The notes: generated by a model from the letters alone, not told the origin. 64,000 nt of DNA from Bacteroidota bacterium (GCA_023432805.1 JAEYUG010000081.1:26294-90293), one strand, 5' to 3'. Positions 43,329 through 52,669 are shown, numbered from the stretch's first letter. Made by a program: numbers and translations.

Positions 43329-44483
43329 ATGTCGGAATTCCGTCAGAACTACGCCACCCACGAGTGGGTGATCATAGCACCCGAGCGTGCGTTGCGTCCC
43401 AGCGACCACACTGCGGAAGCCTCACACGGCGGAGCCCCGGCGCAACCGGACGCGCCTCAGCGTGAGGCTGTTCAGCGTGATGCTGCTCCGGGGGATGTGC
43501 CACGCAGGCGATCGATCGACCGTGTTGTGTCGGACGAGCACGCGCATGTGAAGGGACACGGGTATGATCCCGAGTGTCCCTTCTGCCCCGGCAACGAGCA
43601 GGAGACCGATGAGGAGATGTGGGCGTCGCGCGATGGAGAGGGAGACTGGCGTGTGCGCGTGGTGCGGAACAAGTTCGCGCCGCTGGCGTTGTCGCGCTCG
43701 GTCAATCGCACTAGCGTCGGTCGTTTTCTGAAAAGCGACAGCTACGGAACGGCCGAGGTGGTGATCGAGTCACCGCGGCACGACATGACCCTGTCGCTGA
43801 TGCATCGCGCAGACATCGTGCGTGTGCTTGAGGCGTATCGGGATCGTGCGATCGCGATGAGTGCCATGGAGCGTATCGCGATCGTGATGACGTTCCGCAA
43901 CGCGGGCACCGAAGCGGGCACGTCGCTCATGCACCCGCATTCACAGATCATCGCCTCGCCGATCATCCCGCCTCACATCCGGGATCCGTTTCAGCTGGCC
44001 GCGTTGCACTACGACTCGTACGGAACCTGCGTGTACTGCGATATCCTTGCCGACGAACTGCGTCAGGGAGAGCGCATCGTGTATGAGAATGACGGCTTCG
44101 TCGTGTTCTGCCCCTTTGCCTCGCGGAGTCCCTACGAAGTGCGCATCTATCCCCGTCGGCACATGGCCAACTACACGTGGATCAGCGATGCGGAGCTTCC
44201 GCTGTTCGCGCAGGCGCTGCGCGAGGCGCTGCACCGGGTGGATCATGTGCTCGGATCGCCGAGCTACAATTACATCATTCGATCCTCACCCGTCGGCGAC
44301 GAGGATGTGCGGTACCTGCACTGGTACTTCCTGCTGGTGCCGCGAGTTTCGACACCGGCGGGATTCGAGATCGGCAGCGGGATCTACATCAATCCCTGCG
44401 CCCCCGAGGAGTGCGCTTCGCAGTTGCGGGCGGTGCCGGAAGCTTCCACGACTGGAGCTCCGCGAGCAGCTGGTCGTCGGTGA
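43329..44483 (+). CDS. galT: Galactose-1-phosphate uridylyltransferase (HIT family)
   Basis: 384 residues. The N-terminal zinc site is in CPFCPGNE and the matching second Cys pair in CVYCDIL. The catalytic HPHSQ triad lies in LMHPHSQIIASPI. The C-terminal half carries LHWYFLLVPRVSTPAGFE and GSGIYINPCAPEE. The enzyme exchanges UMP between UDP-glucose and galactose-1-phosphate, feeding UDP-galactose to the Glf-dependent glycan pathway. An extra ~40-residue hydrophilic insert (SDHTAEASHGGAP, QREAVQRDAAPG) separates residues ~25-68 from the core. The last 95 bp overlap surE on the opposite strand. AGGAAGGAG lies before ATG 43329. Confidence 0.88.
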   Translation: MSEFRQNYATHEWVIIAPERALRPSDHTAEASHGGAPAQPDAPQREAVQRDAAPGDVPRRRSIDRVVSDEHAHVKGHGYDPECPFCPGNEQETDEEMWASRDGEGDWRVRVVRNKFAPLALSRSVNRTSVGRFLKSDSYGTAEVVIESPRHDMTLSLMHRADIVRVLEAYRDRAIAMSAMERIAIVMTFRNAGTEAGTSLMHPHSQIIASPIIPPHIRDPFQLAALHYDSYGTCVYCDILADELRQGERIVYENDGFVVFCPFASRSPYEVRIYPRRHMANYTWISDAELPLFAQALREALHRVDHVLGSPSYNYIIRSSPVGDEDVRYLHWYFLLVPRVSTPAGFEIGSGIYINPCAPEECASQLRAVPEASTTGAPRAAGRR

Positions 44484-45198
44484 GGTGGTAGTGCAATGGA
44501 GTGACGGAGATCATCCCGCGCGCAAGCGCGTCGTCGTCCGACATGGGGTCGGTGTCGACCATGTATGTGCCCACAAGCCAGAAGTAGTCCTTGCCGTTGG
44601 GATCCTCACGGCGCTCGAATCCGTCGTCCCACCATGAACGTCCCTGACGCGTGACGGCAACGCCGCTGATGTCGCCGATCGGGATGTTTGGAATATTGAC
44701 GTTGAGCAGCGTGCCTTTGGGGAGTCCGCGTTTGAGGACGACCTGTGCGATACGGCGTGCGAAGAGCGCTGCGGCCGAGTGGTCGGCGGTGAGGGAGTGT
44801 GATGCATGCGAGATCGCGATGGAGGGGATGCCGAGGATGGCGCCCTCCGTCGCGGCCGAGACGGTGCCGGAATAGATCACGTTGATGGATGTGTTGCGTC
44901 CGTGATTGATCCCGGAGACGATGAGGTCGGGCTTCCGCTCGAGGAGGGTGGATACCCCGAGCTTCACGCTGTCGGCGGGCGTTCCCTCGACGGCCCATCC
45001 CTCGAATCCCTTTCCGCGTGAGATTCTGCGTGCCCGCAGCGGCATTTGCACTGTGATGGCATGTCCCACGGCACTTTGCTGCGTCGCAGGCGCCACCACG
45101 ATGGTGTCGGCGATGCGGTTGAGGGATGTGACGAGGGCGTGGATGCCTGGGGAATCGTAACCGTCGTCGTTGGAGACGAGGATGAGGGGACGGGCCAT
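44389..45198 (-). CDS. surE: 5'/3'-nucleotidase SurE
   Basis: 269 residues. N-terminal metal-binding motif ILVSNDDGYDSPG, with VVAPATQQSAVGHAIT and LIVSGINHGRNTSINVIYSGTV (the GxNxG segment plus YSGTV). The C-terminal half contains VAVTRQGRSWWDDGF and SVTPLHYHLTDD. It dephosphorylates 5'- and 3'-nucleoside monophosphates in the cytoplasm. The 3' end is antisense to the last 95 bp of galT; the C-terminal tail (KLPAPPATAKRTPRGRRD) is basic and comes from this overlap. Confidence 0.94.
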   Translation of the reverse strand: MARPLILVSNDDGYDSPGIHALVTSLNRIADTIVVAPATQQSAVGHAITVQMPLRARRISRGKGFEGWAVEGTPADSVKLGVSTLLERKPDLIVSGINHGRNTSINVIYSGTVSAATEGAILGIPSIAISHASHSLTADHSAAALFARRIAQVVLKRGLPKGTLLNVNIPNIPIGDISGVAVTRQGRSWWDDGFERREDPNGKDYFWLVGTYMVDTDPMSDDDALARGMISVTPLHYHLTDDQLLAELQSWKLPAPPATAKRTPRGRRD

Positions 45199-45220
45199 GG
45201 ATCGAGGGTGACGAGTGTGA

Positions 45221-46081
45221 TCAGAACAGTGTGTAGGTCAGACCGACGGCAAGAGACTGCTTGACCTGCGTGCGGCGGCTCTGGGCGATCTCGTGCACGA
45301 CCAGGACATTGAGCGATGCGGTGAGGTAGCTGTTGACCTTCGCGTTGAAGGTGTTGTCCCAACGGACATCCCAGACATCGAGCATGTTGAAAGCGGAGAA
45401 GAGGTTGAGTTGCGACGTGTAGATCACGTTTTCCATGATGGTGAACTTGGTCGAGGTGCCCGATTCGATACCAGTCTGGACATTGACGGTTTTGTCTGGT
45501 CCCGCATACCCATATGACTTCGAGAACGTTTCCTTGACCGCGACACCGAGGCGGGTTGCGAAGGATTCGTCAGGGGCGTAGGTGAATCCAGCCGACTGCA
45601 TGAGATAGCCAGGATCCCAGAAGTCGGAGGTCTGTACACGTTCGCCGTCGACAACCTTGTATCCGGGCTGGAATTGTGTCTTCACGGTGAGTGCTGCGTA
45701 GGGATTGACCTTCCATCCGACATTTTTCGAGTAGATGCTCTCGCCGAAAAACTCGTCTTCCGTTTTTTCGAAGTTTCTACTGCCAAGCTTGGCCTGTCCG
45801 TAACTGGCCTTGACATTGTTCAGCCAGGTGTACGACTCGGCTGTGTAGAGGAATTTCCCTCCGAGGATGAAGGTCCAGGCAAGGGTGTTTTCACCGCCCT
45901 GGGTCCAATTGTGCAGACTGACCTGCGAGATGTTGAACGTAGCCACCATGGTGTTGTTCCACCCGAGCTCGGCTGAAGGAGGTGCAGGTGTTGGAGACGC
46001 AAGCGGGCTTGGGTTTTGCGCCGTTGCGATGGTCGTGATGAGAATCAGCATGCAGAATGTGGTGACGACGGAACGAGTCAT
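45221..46081 (-). CDS. DUF3078 outer-membrane protein
   Basis: 286 residues. The signal peptide MTRSVVTTFCMLILITTIATA precedes a Pro/Ser-rich linker (NPSPLASPTPAPPSAE). The DUF3078 hallmark ATFNISQVSLHNWTQGGENT follows, then KASYGQAKLGSRNFEKTEDE and alternating beta-strands ending in LAVGLTYTLF, a barrel-like C-terminus with a terminal Phe. Members are conserved outer-membrane proteins of unknown function in the Bacteroidota/Chlorobiota. AGGAGG precedes ATG 46081. It lies 22 bp downstream of surE's start... on the same strand, upstream of surE, so the two may be co-transcribed. Confidence 0.85.
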   Translation of the reverse strand: MTRSVVTTFCMLILITTIATAQNPSPLASPTPAPPSAELGWNNTMVATFNISQVSLHNWTQGGENTLAWTFILGGKFLYTAESYTWLNNVKASYGQAKLGSRNFEKTEDEFFGESIYSKNVGWKVNPYAALTVKTQFQPGYKVVDGERVQTSDFWDPGYLMQSAGFTYAPDESFATRLGVAVKETFSKSYGYAGPDKTVNVQTGIESGTSTKFTIMENVIYTSQLNLFSAFNMLDVWDVRWDNTFNAKVNSYLTASLNVLVVHEIAQSRRTQVKQSLAVGLTYTLF

Positions 46082-46133
46082 GATGCCTCCTGTGAGTATT
46101 CGGATGGTACAAAAGTGTCGAAGTGCAGCGCAG

Positions 46134-46170
46134 AAAAAAAGGGTGCGCATCCTTTCGAGATGCGCACCCT
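46134..46170 (-). terminator. Rho-independent terminator after the OmpA gene
   Basis: A 12-bp perfect stem (AGGGTGCGCATC / GATGCGCACCCT), a 7-base loop and a following run of T (AAAAAAA on the plus strand at 46134-46140). It separates the OmpA gene from the DUF3078 gene. Confidence 0.9.
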
Positions 46171-46189
46171 CTGCATGAGGTGGAGCAGC

Positions 46190-47737
46190 TTACTTGAGAA
46201 TCCGGAACTCGATGCGGCGGTTCTGGAAGCGATTCTCGGGTGAGGTGTTCGGCACGCGTGGTGTCGTCTCGCCATAACCCTTTGTGGACATGCGCTCGGG
46301 GGCGATGCCGCGGTTGACGAGCCAGGTCTTGACCGACGTTGCACGGGCCTCGCTCAGGCGCTGGTTGGCGGCATCCTTGCCGACATCGTCGGTGTGACCG
46401 CCGATTTCGACGCGAAGTTCGGGATTCGTACGCAGCGTGTTGTACGCCTTGATGAGGATCTCCTCGGATTCGGGCAGGATTGCCGCCTTGTTCGTCTCGA
46501 AGTTGATGCCCTCGAGCACGATGTTCTTGCCTTCCTCCACACGCAGCACGTCTGCCTTGAGCGGGTCTGTGCCGTTCTTGACTTCGAGGCCGTCGTTGAC
46601 GCTGTCGCCGTCGGTATCCATCACGAGGGGATTCGTGCGGTACTTGTTGCGCTCGTCGCAGTCGGACAGGTCGTCGCCGTCGGTATCGGCCCGCAGTGGA
46701 TTCGTCTTCATGTCGAGAACCTCGTCGCCATCGATGCAGCCGTCGTCGTCGGTATCCTTCTTGAGCGGATCGGTCTTGTACTTGAGGACCTCGTCGCCGT
46801 CGATGAGGCGATCGCCATCGGTATCCTTCTTGAGCGGATCGGTCTTATGGATCGTGACTTCGTCGCCGTCGATCAGACCGTCGCCATCCGTATCGCGGTT
46901 CTTCGGGTCGGTCTTGTAGACGTTGATTTCGTCAGTGTCGAGCAGGCCGTCGCCATCGGTATCCAGAATGACCGGCTTCGGCACAGGAACAGCCTCAACC
47001 TTGCGATACTTGTCACCGAAGAAATACAACATGCCCAGCGAAAAGCTCGGGATGTTGTCGTTGATCTCGCTCGTCCATCCGTCGATATTGTCGGTGAAGT
47101 TGTACACCTTGTACACCGATCCATAGATATCGAACTTGTCGTTCAGCGTGTACTTGAGTCCGCCACCGGCAGGAATGCCGAGGGAGCTCTTCTCGTCATT
47201 GCTAAGCATGCTGCTGAATTTCGAACGAGTTGCATCCGATGTGTTGATGTTAGGATCGAAGAACATGAACCCGAGACCAATGAATCCGAACGGTCGGAAG
47301 GCGGATTTCGGAAACAGTTCGATCTGAAGAGATGCAGAGAGTGTGAACACGTTGTTGGTCACTTCGTAGTAGCTGAAGGGAGCGGCGATCTGCTCGACGA
47401 AATCAGCATTCGCTTCGACGGGATTCCACGAGAACATTCCCTTCAATCCAAGCTTGCCGATTTTTCCAAGCCGCAGCAGATGGTATTCGGCAAGAAGTTC
47501 GGCTCCCAGACGCGGAGGATTCTCTGCGTTTGGAAACTGGCTTCCGTTGTCCTGAACATCACTGTTCAACAGGTTCAGGTTTAACCCCAGGCCTATCCCA
47601 AGGTGCTGAGGACGGGCATCCTGCCGCTCGACATTCAACGTGTCGTTGTATTGTGTGTCCTGCTGGGCGTGGCCGGTCGTCGGCCATAACAGGAAGCTCA
47701 GGAAGAGCACTGCTGCGAGTATGCTTCCCTTGGGCAT
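46190..47737 (-). CDS. OmpA-family protein with thrombospondin type 3 calcium repeats
   Basis: 515 residues. The signal peptide ends at GHA-QQDTQ. Residues ~25-240 form an outer-membrane beta-barrel-like region (LGIGLGLNLNLLNSD and later GGGLKYTLNDKFDIYGS). Six TSP3 repeats follow, each D-x-D-x-D-G-x-x-D-x-D-E with a conserved (K/R)TDPL spacer. The C-terminal OmpA domain binds peptidoglycan: NIVLEGINFETNKAAILPES, RVEIGGHTDDVGKDAANQRL, and TKGYGETTPRV with the Asp/Arg diaminopimelate-binding residues. Two Cys (DGCIDGDE, LSDCDERN) occur in neighbouring repeats and could form a disulfide. It links the outer membrane to the wall. GGAGG precedes ATG 47737. Confidence 0.93.
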   Translation of the reverse strand: MPKGSILAAVLFLSFLLWPTTGHAQQDTQYNDTLNVERQDARPQHLGIGLGLNLNLLNSDVQDNGSQFPNAENPPRLGAELLAEYHLLRLGKIGKLGLKGMFSWNPVEANADFVEQIAAPFSYYEVTNNVFTLSASLQIELFPKSAFRPFGFIGLGFMFFDPNINTSDATRSKFSSMLSNDEKSSLGIPAGGGLKYTLNDKFDIYGSVYKVYNFTDNIDGWTSEINDNIPSFSLGMLYFFGDKYRKVEAVPVPKPVILDTDGDGLLDTDEINVYKTDPKNRDTDGDGLIDGDEVTIHKTDPLKKDTDGDRLIDGDEVLKYKTDPLKKDTDDDGCIDGDEVLDMKTNPLRADTDGDDLSDCDERNKYRTNPLVMDTDGDSVNDGLEVKNGTDPLKADVLRVEEGKNIVLEGINFETNKAAILPESEEILIKAYNTLRTNPELRVEIGGHTDDVGKDAANQRLSEARATSVKTWLVNRGIAPERMSTKGYGETTPRVPNTSPENRFQNRRIEFRILK

Positions 47738-47971
47738 GACTACCTCCGCGTAATATTCAGGCAAAGCGATTTTCATGATCTGTGTGGTACATGACCGTTC
47801 AGTCAATATGTGAAGCGCAACGACCTTGGAAAGAAGACAAAGAAACCTCCGAAGTCGTCACATCTGACCGGACTGCCGTACTGACGGATGAACTGTTTGT
47901 GATACGATTTTACAGCTTTTCATACTGTTACGCAAGCAGAAACTGATTTTAACATATCATGGCATGAGTGA

Positions 47972-49639
47972 TCACACGACCGAAATCCGACTCGCCGCAA
48001 TGAAGAAGCGACGTGCAACGAACCCGGTATCGGTCAGACTCGCATTCCCGGCGGGATTCCCCCCGCTCACATGGAAGTCGCTGAAGGTCGCGGACTGGTT
48101 CATCCAGATGGGACCCGTCAGATTCAACGACACATTCGCCCCAGCCTCCATCAGTTCACCTGCAATCTCCTCGCGCAACCCGGCATCGGTGCACCAGGCA
48201 CCGAAGGAAATCGCACCATGCGTCCGCGCCGCATGTGCGGCGAGCGCAATGCTCTGTCGGGTGTCCTCCGTCGCGATCACACAGACGATGGGACCAAACC
48301 ACTCGCGCTCCGACATAGCCTGCTGATCGGTCGGTACTTCGACGATCACCGGCGACATGCTGCGTGCATCGGCAAAGCCAGGGTGCGCGATCCCGCGTGA
48401 GGCCAGCGCCACTGTCGCGCCAAGGCTGCCGATCTCGGCAACCCGCTCCATCGTGGCGGGATTCTGGATGGCGCCCAGCGTGCCCGGTCCCATTTTCTCA
48501 TTCGACACAAGCGCATCGATGCGCGCGGCCAGCCGCTGCACGACCTCGGCATACGGCACGAGAACGCCGCCGTCCCGCACACCACCGCGCGGCACGTAGA
48601 TGTTCTGCGGTTTCGTGCACATCTGTCCACTGTACAGCGACACACTGAACGCGATGTTGTCGAGCGCCGCGTCGAGTGCATCCGCCGAATCCAGAATGAT
48701 CGAATTGATCCCTGCCTTCTCGGTGAAGACAATCGTGTCGGGCAGCGATTCCAGCCGATCTCCGTACGCCGATCCTCCCGTATAGTCGACGAGACGCACC
48801 TGCGGATGCGTGACGAGCGCGTCGGCGATGAGGCGGTCGCCATCCACTGCGAGCTGCAGGATGTCGGGATCGATGCCGACATCCGCAAACGTCGAACGCA
48901 TCGAAGCCACGCAGATGGCAAGAGGAAGGATGGCCCCCGGGTGCGGCTTGACGATGACGGGATTGCCCGTTACAAGACTCGCAAACATCCCGGGGAAGCT
49001 GTTCCAGACAGGAAACGTCGAGCATGCGATCGCCACGCCCACGCCATGGCCGATGCAGCGATAGGTCTTCTCCAGGACTACCGTGGACTTGCCCATCGGC
49101 TTCTCCCAGCGGACTTGCGACGCGAAGCGGGTCTGCTCTGCGTATCCGAGCACGATGGCTTCCAGTGCGCGGTCGAAGGCATGGGGACCCGAGGCCTGGA
49201 ATGCCATCATGAATCCCTGCCCTGTCGTATGCATCGTCGCGAAGGCGATCTCGAAGAAACGCGACGACATGCGCACGAGCGCCTCGGCGAGCACGCCTGC
49301 GCGATGGGCGGGCTGCATGCGCATCCATGCCGTGCGCGCCGCCGCAGCGCGCGCAACCAGTGTGTCGGGCTCGGCGAAGGGATAGGTGATCCCAAGGTCG
49401 AAGCCGTAGGGAGAGGCTTCCGCACCGACCCAGCGGTCCGCGGCCTGCCCCGTCCCGGCAAAGGGCTTTCCCACATGCGCACGAAACGCGGCCTCGCCAT
49501 CGGACTGGGCGGTCTCCCCGTAGATCTTCCCGCTCGGGACTTCAGGCCACTGGGCGTGGAACACGCGGGAGAACGCCGCGTGCGTCGCGGCATCGATCAT
49601 CGGGGCGTGCGTGCGGAACAGGGCGTCGAGATCGGCCAT
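47972..49639 (-). CDS. PaaN-like aldehyde dehydrogenase family protein
   Basis: 555 residues. It matches phenylacetic-acid degradation protein PaaN (an ALDH-fold family): RWVGAEASPYGFDLGITYP, YRCIGHGVGVAIACSTFPVW, FASLVTGNPVIVKPHPGA, VDYTGGSAYGDRLE, FTEKAGINSIILDSADALD, and the catalytic Cys in SLYSGQMCTKPQNIYVP. PaaN-type proteins act in the lower phenylacetate route or on an oxepin-type intermediate in other bacteria. No paaA-K gene is present here. It is an orphan on its strand, so the real aldehyde substrate is unknown. AGAGGAG is eight bases before ATG 49639. Confidence 0.85.
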   Translation of the reverse strand: MADLDALFRTHAPMIDAATHAAFSRVFHAQWPEVPSGKIYGETAQSDGEAAFRAHVGKPFAGTGQAADRWVGAEASPYGFDLGITYPFAEPDTLVARAAAARTAWMRMQPAHRAGVLAEALVRMSSRFFEIAFATMHTTGQGFMMAFQASGPHAFDRALEAIVLGYAEQTRFASQVRWEKPMGKSTVVLEKTYRCIGHGVGVAIACSTFPVWNSFPGMFASLVTGNPVIVKPHPGAILPLAICVASMRSTFADVGIDPDILQLAVDGDRLIADALVTHPQVRLVDYTGGSAYGDRLESLPDTIVFTEKAGINSIILDSADALDAALDNIAFSVSLYSGQMCTKPQNIYVPRGGVRDGGVLVPYAEVVQRLAARIDALVSNEKMGPGTLGAIQNPATMERVAEIGSLGATVALASRGIAHPGFADARSMSPVIVEVPTDQQAMSEREWFGPIVCVIATEDTRQSIALAAHAARTHGAISFGAWCTDAGLREEIAGELMEAGANVSLNLTGPIWMNQSATFSDFHVSGGNPAGNASLTDTGFVARRFFIAASRISVV

Positions 49640-49803
49640 GAAACGAACTCCTCTGGAAAAGCGGATGTATGGAATGAATGGACTGCGCAATCTACAAAAC
49701 CCCGGGATTTTCGCTGTGGTTCCCCGACTGCGGTCGCATAAGTTGTTATATCGGTGAAGTTGGTCCTATATTCACACCCGACATTTGACTCTGGAGATTG
49801 TGC

Positions 49804-51177
49804 ATGACCCCTCGCATTCAAGCACCCGCAACGACCGAACCTTTTCCGAGGACGTTCTGGACTGCCAACCTGACCGAGCTCTTCGAGCGCGGCGCCTACT
49901 ACGCCATGGCGAGTTTCGTCGTGCTGTATCTCGGCCAGCTCGGTCTCGGCAAGTACTGGCCGAGCAACCTGAACGGCATCCTGTGGACCCTCGTCTACTT
50001 CCTGCCCATCCTCTCCGGCACCATCGCTGATCAGGTAGGCTTCAAGAAGGCCCTGCTTGTCGCCTTCGTGCTGCTCGCCATCGGATATTTCCTGATGGGT
50101 TATCCGGTGTGGCTCGGGGGACAAGTGCTCAGTGCGACGGTCAGCGACAACATCACCGCCGGTGCGGCCGTGGTCGTGCCCGTCATCATCGGCATCCTGC
50201 TGATCGGCATGGGCGGCTCGGTGATCAAGCCCTGCATCTCCGGCACGGTGCAGAAGACGGCCGGCCAGCGTGCCACCCTCGCCTTCGCAATCTTCTACAT
50301 GGTCATCAACATCGGCTCGCTCGTCGGACGCGGCGTCAGCTACTACGTGCGCACCCACATCGACCTCAGCTTCATCTTCGCCGTCTCGATGGCCTGCTCG
50401 GTGGTCGCGTTCTTCGTCGTGCTCGTCATGTACCGCGATCCCGATGCAGCCAATGCGCCCGCCAAGCCGCGCCGCAGCATCGGCCGCATCCTGCTCGACA
50501 TGGTGCTCGTCATGAAGAACGTCCGCTTCGCGATGTTCCTCCTCGTCTCGAGCGGCTTCTTTTTCATCTACTCGCAGGTCTACAACGTCCTGCCCCTCTA
50601 CCTGAAGAAGGTCGTCGAAACCGATCCCGCCGTCGACATCTACACCATGGCAAATCCCTTCGTCATCGTCTTCTTCCAGCTGCTGGTCACCAAGCTCTTC
50701 GGCAAGATGAAGCCCATCCGCTCGATCATCGTCGGCATCATCATCATCGGCGTGTCGATGCTCATCAACCTCATTCCGATCTGGAGCGCCGGCGGCGTGC
50801 GCGTCACCGCCTTCGACCTTATCCCCATCGGCTCGGTCTTCATCGTGCTTACCGTCGCCCTCATCGCCTTCGGCGAACTCTTCACCTCCGCCCGCACTTA
50901 CGAGTACATCGGCGCCCTCGCACCGAAAGGGCAGGAGGGACTCTTCCTCGGATACTCCAACCTCCCCATGGCAATCGGCGCCCTCGTCGGCGGTCCCGCC
51001 GGCGCATTCATCTTCAACGAGATCATGTGCCACAACGCCACGGCCCTGCCCAACGGCCTGCTCGACCTCGATCCCACATGGAACTCCATCGGCTGGCTCA
51101 TCCTCATGGCCATCGGCTTCATCTCGGCATTCAGCATGTGGCTCTACAACCGCTGGATACAGGCGGACCATGCATGA
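49804..51177 (+). CDS. POT-family (proton-coupled peptide) transporter
   Basis: 457 residues with about twelve helices. The N-terminal NLTELFERGAYYAMASF carries the ExxER motif (ELFER) that marks proton-coupled oligopeptide transporters. The VVPVIIGILLIGMGGSVIKP and VQKTAGQRATLAFAIFYMVI region corresponds to the PTR2 signature area (FYxxINxG; here FYMVINIG). It should import di- or tripeptides, or related compounds, by H+ symport through the inner membrane. TGGAG lies eight bases upstream of ATG 49804; a TTG two codons earlier is possible. It ends just before a strong terminator. Confidence 0.85.
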   Translation: MTPRIQAPATTEPFPRTFWTANLTELFERGAYYAMASFVVLYLGQLGLGKYWPSNLNGILWTLVYFLPILSGTIADQVGFKKALLVAFVLLAIGYFLMGYPVWLGGQVLSATVSDNITAGAAVVVPVIIGILLIGMGGSVIKPCISGTVQKTAGQRATLAFAIFYMVINIGSLVGRGVSYYVRTHIDLSFIFAVSMACSVVAFFVVLVMYRDPDAANAPAKPRRSIGRILLDMVLVMKNVRFAMFLLVSSGFFFIYSQVYNVLPLYLKKVVETDPAVDIYTMANPFVIVFFQLLVTKLFGKMKPIRSIIVGIIIIGVSMLINLIPIWSAGGVRVTAFDLIPIGSVFIVLTVALIAFGELFTSARTYEYIGALAPKGQEGLFLGYSNLPMAIGALVGGPAGAFIFNEIMCHNATALPNGLLDLDPTWNSIGWLILMAIGFISAFSMWLYNRWIQADHA

Positions 51178-51182
51178 ACACG

Positions 51183-51209
51183 AAACGCCGGCCCCGGGCC
51201 GGCGTTTTT
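51183..51209 (+). terminator. Rho-independent terminator after the POT transporter
   Basis: An 11-bp stem (AAACGCCGGCC / GGCCGGCGTTT) with a three-base loop and five T. It lies 6 bp after the transporter stop and before the convergent photolyase. Confidence 0.92.
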
Positions 51210-51235
51210 GTTGAAGGAGGAAGAGCCCGCGGGGG

Positions 51236-52669
51236 TCAGGGTCGTGTGGGCAGATCCTTGAACAAGGCAATGGCCCGATCGCGCTGCACACCGTGATCCA
51301 CCAGCGGAAGCGGGGAGTCGACGCCCAGCTCGCACCCCGCCGCACGCTGCGCAAACATGTCAGCCTCATGCGGCCAGTGCACCAGCCGCGCGTCGAAGCC
51401 CGCCAGCTCCGGCACGTGCGTGCGTATGTACACGCCATCGGGATCGAACTTGCGTGACTGCAGCACGGGATTGAAGATCCGGAAATACGGCTGTGCGTCA
51501 CACCCCGTCGACGCACTCCACTGCCAGCCCCCGTTGTTCGCGGCGAGATCGAAGTCCAGCAGATGCCGCGCGAAATACCCCTCGCCCAGCCGCCAGTCCA
51601 CCAGCAGATCCTTCGTCAGGAACATAGCCACCACCATGCGCAGCCGGTTGTGCATCCATCCCGTCGCGTTGAAGTGCCGCATCGCCGCATCCACGATCGG
51701 ATAGCCCGTGCGTCCCTCGCACCACGCCACGAAATGCTCCTCCCGTCCCGGCCACGTGATCGCATCGTACTCCGGCTTGAACGCCCGCGTCTCCACGTGC
51801 GGAAACTGGGCGAGAATCATCTGATAGAACTCCCGCCACACCAGCTCCGACAGCCAGGTCGCGGCACCCTGCGACGACCGCGCCCGCGCCTCGCGCACGA
51901 GCCGGCGAATCGAGATCGTGCCGAAGCGCAGATGCACCGAGAGAAACGAGGTCGCCGGCACGGCGGGATAGTCCCGCTGCTCCTTGTATTCGTCGATGAT
52001 GGGAAGGAAGCGGGCGAGCTGCGCCTGCGCGCCGGTGCTGCCCGGGTCCAGCCAGAGCGGTGCTTCGACGAAGCCGAGCATCGGAAGCTTCCACTCGGAG
52101 TCGGCGGCGGTGATCGCAGTCGAGCGTGCCAGCCGCGAGAGATCGGGCGTGCGTTCGGCGAGGGAATCACGTCCCGCCATCTGATCCTCATCCAGTCGCG
52201 CCAGCCAGGCGCGCTTGTACGGCGTGAACACGCGGAAGGGCGTTCCGCTGCCGGTCAGGAGCTCGCTGCGCTCGTAGACCACCTGGTCCTTGAACGTGCG
52301 CAGCGCGCGGCCGTCGGCGGCGAGTCGGCGGGCGACCTCCTCGTCGCGACGGATCGCGCGTGGTTCATAATCGTGATTGGTGAAGACTGCATGGGCGCCG
52401 CATTCGGCGGCGAGGGTGGGAATCAGCGTGGTGGGATCACCATGCCGCACGACGAGGCGCGAACCGTGTGCTCGCAACCCCGCGTCGAGTTCGATGAGCG
52501 AGCGGTGGATGAAGGTGACGCGGCGGTCGTCGCGGTCGTCGAGCGCGTCGAGAATCGTCGTGTCGAAGATGAAGACGGGAATGACTGCAGTCGATGCTAC
52601 GCATGCTTCGGCGAGCATCGTGTTGTCGTCGAGCCGCAGATCGCGGCGAAACCACGCAAGTGAGATCAT
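51236..52669 (-). CDS. phrB: Deoxyribodipyrimidine photolyase (class I, cryptochrome/photolyase family)
   Basis: 477 residues. The N-terminal antenna domain starts MISLAWFRRDLRLDDNTML. The FAD-binding domain has LSVHLRFGTISIRRLV, SELVWREFYQMILAQFPHV, GRTGYPIVDAAMRHFNATGW and MHNRLRMVVAMFLTKDLLVDW, then DFDLAANNGGWQWSASTGCD and FRIFNPVLQSRKFDPDG. All the family Trp and Asn residues around flavin are there, so CPD repair activity is likely. It uses blue light to split UV dimers. Two palindromic repeats (52684, 52729) lie directly before the start, between it and the 52757 gene. Confidence 0.93.
   Translation of the reverse strand: MISLAWFRRDLRLDDNTMLAEACVASTAVIPVFIFDTTILDALDDRDDRRVTFIHRSLIELDAGLRAHGSRLVVRHGDPTTLIPTLAAECGAHAVFTNHDYEPRAIRRDEEVARRLAADGRALRTFKDQVVYERSELLTGSGTPFRVFTPYKRAWLARLDEDQMAGRDSLAERTPDLSRLARSTAITAADSEWKLPMLGFVEAPLWLDPGSTGAQAQLARFLPIIDEYKEQRDYPAVPATSFLSVHLRFGTISIRRLVREARARSSQGAATWLSELVWREFYQMILAQFPHVETRAFKPEYDAITWPGREEHFVAWCEGRTGYPIVDAAMRHFNATGWMHNRLRMVVAMFLTKDLLVDWRLGEGYFARHLLDFDLAANNGGWQWSASTGCDAQPYFRIFNPVLQSRKFDPDGVYIRTHVPELAGFDARLVHWPHEADMFAQRAAGCELGVDSPLPLVDHGVQRDRAIALFKDLPTRP

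Noticed and set aside
49597..51516. 639-codon open frame on the minus strand opposite the POT transporter
   Set aside because: Extremely Asp/Glu/His/Gly-rich, no family pattern. The transporter on the plus strand has helices and an ExxER motif.
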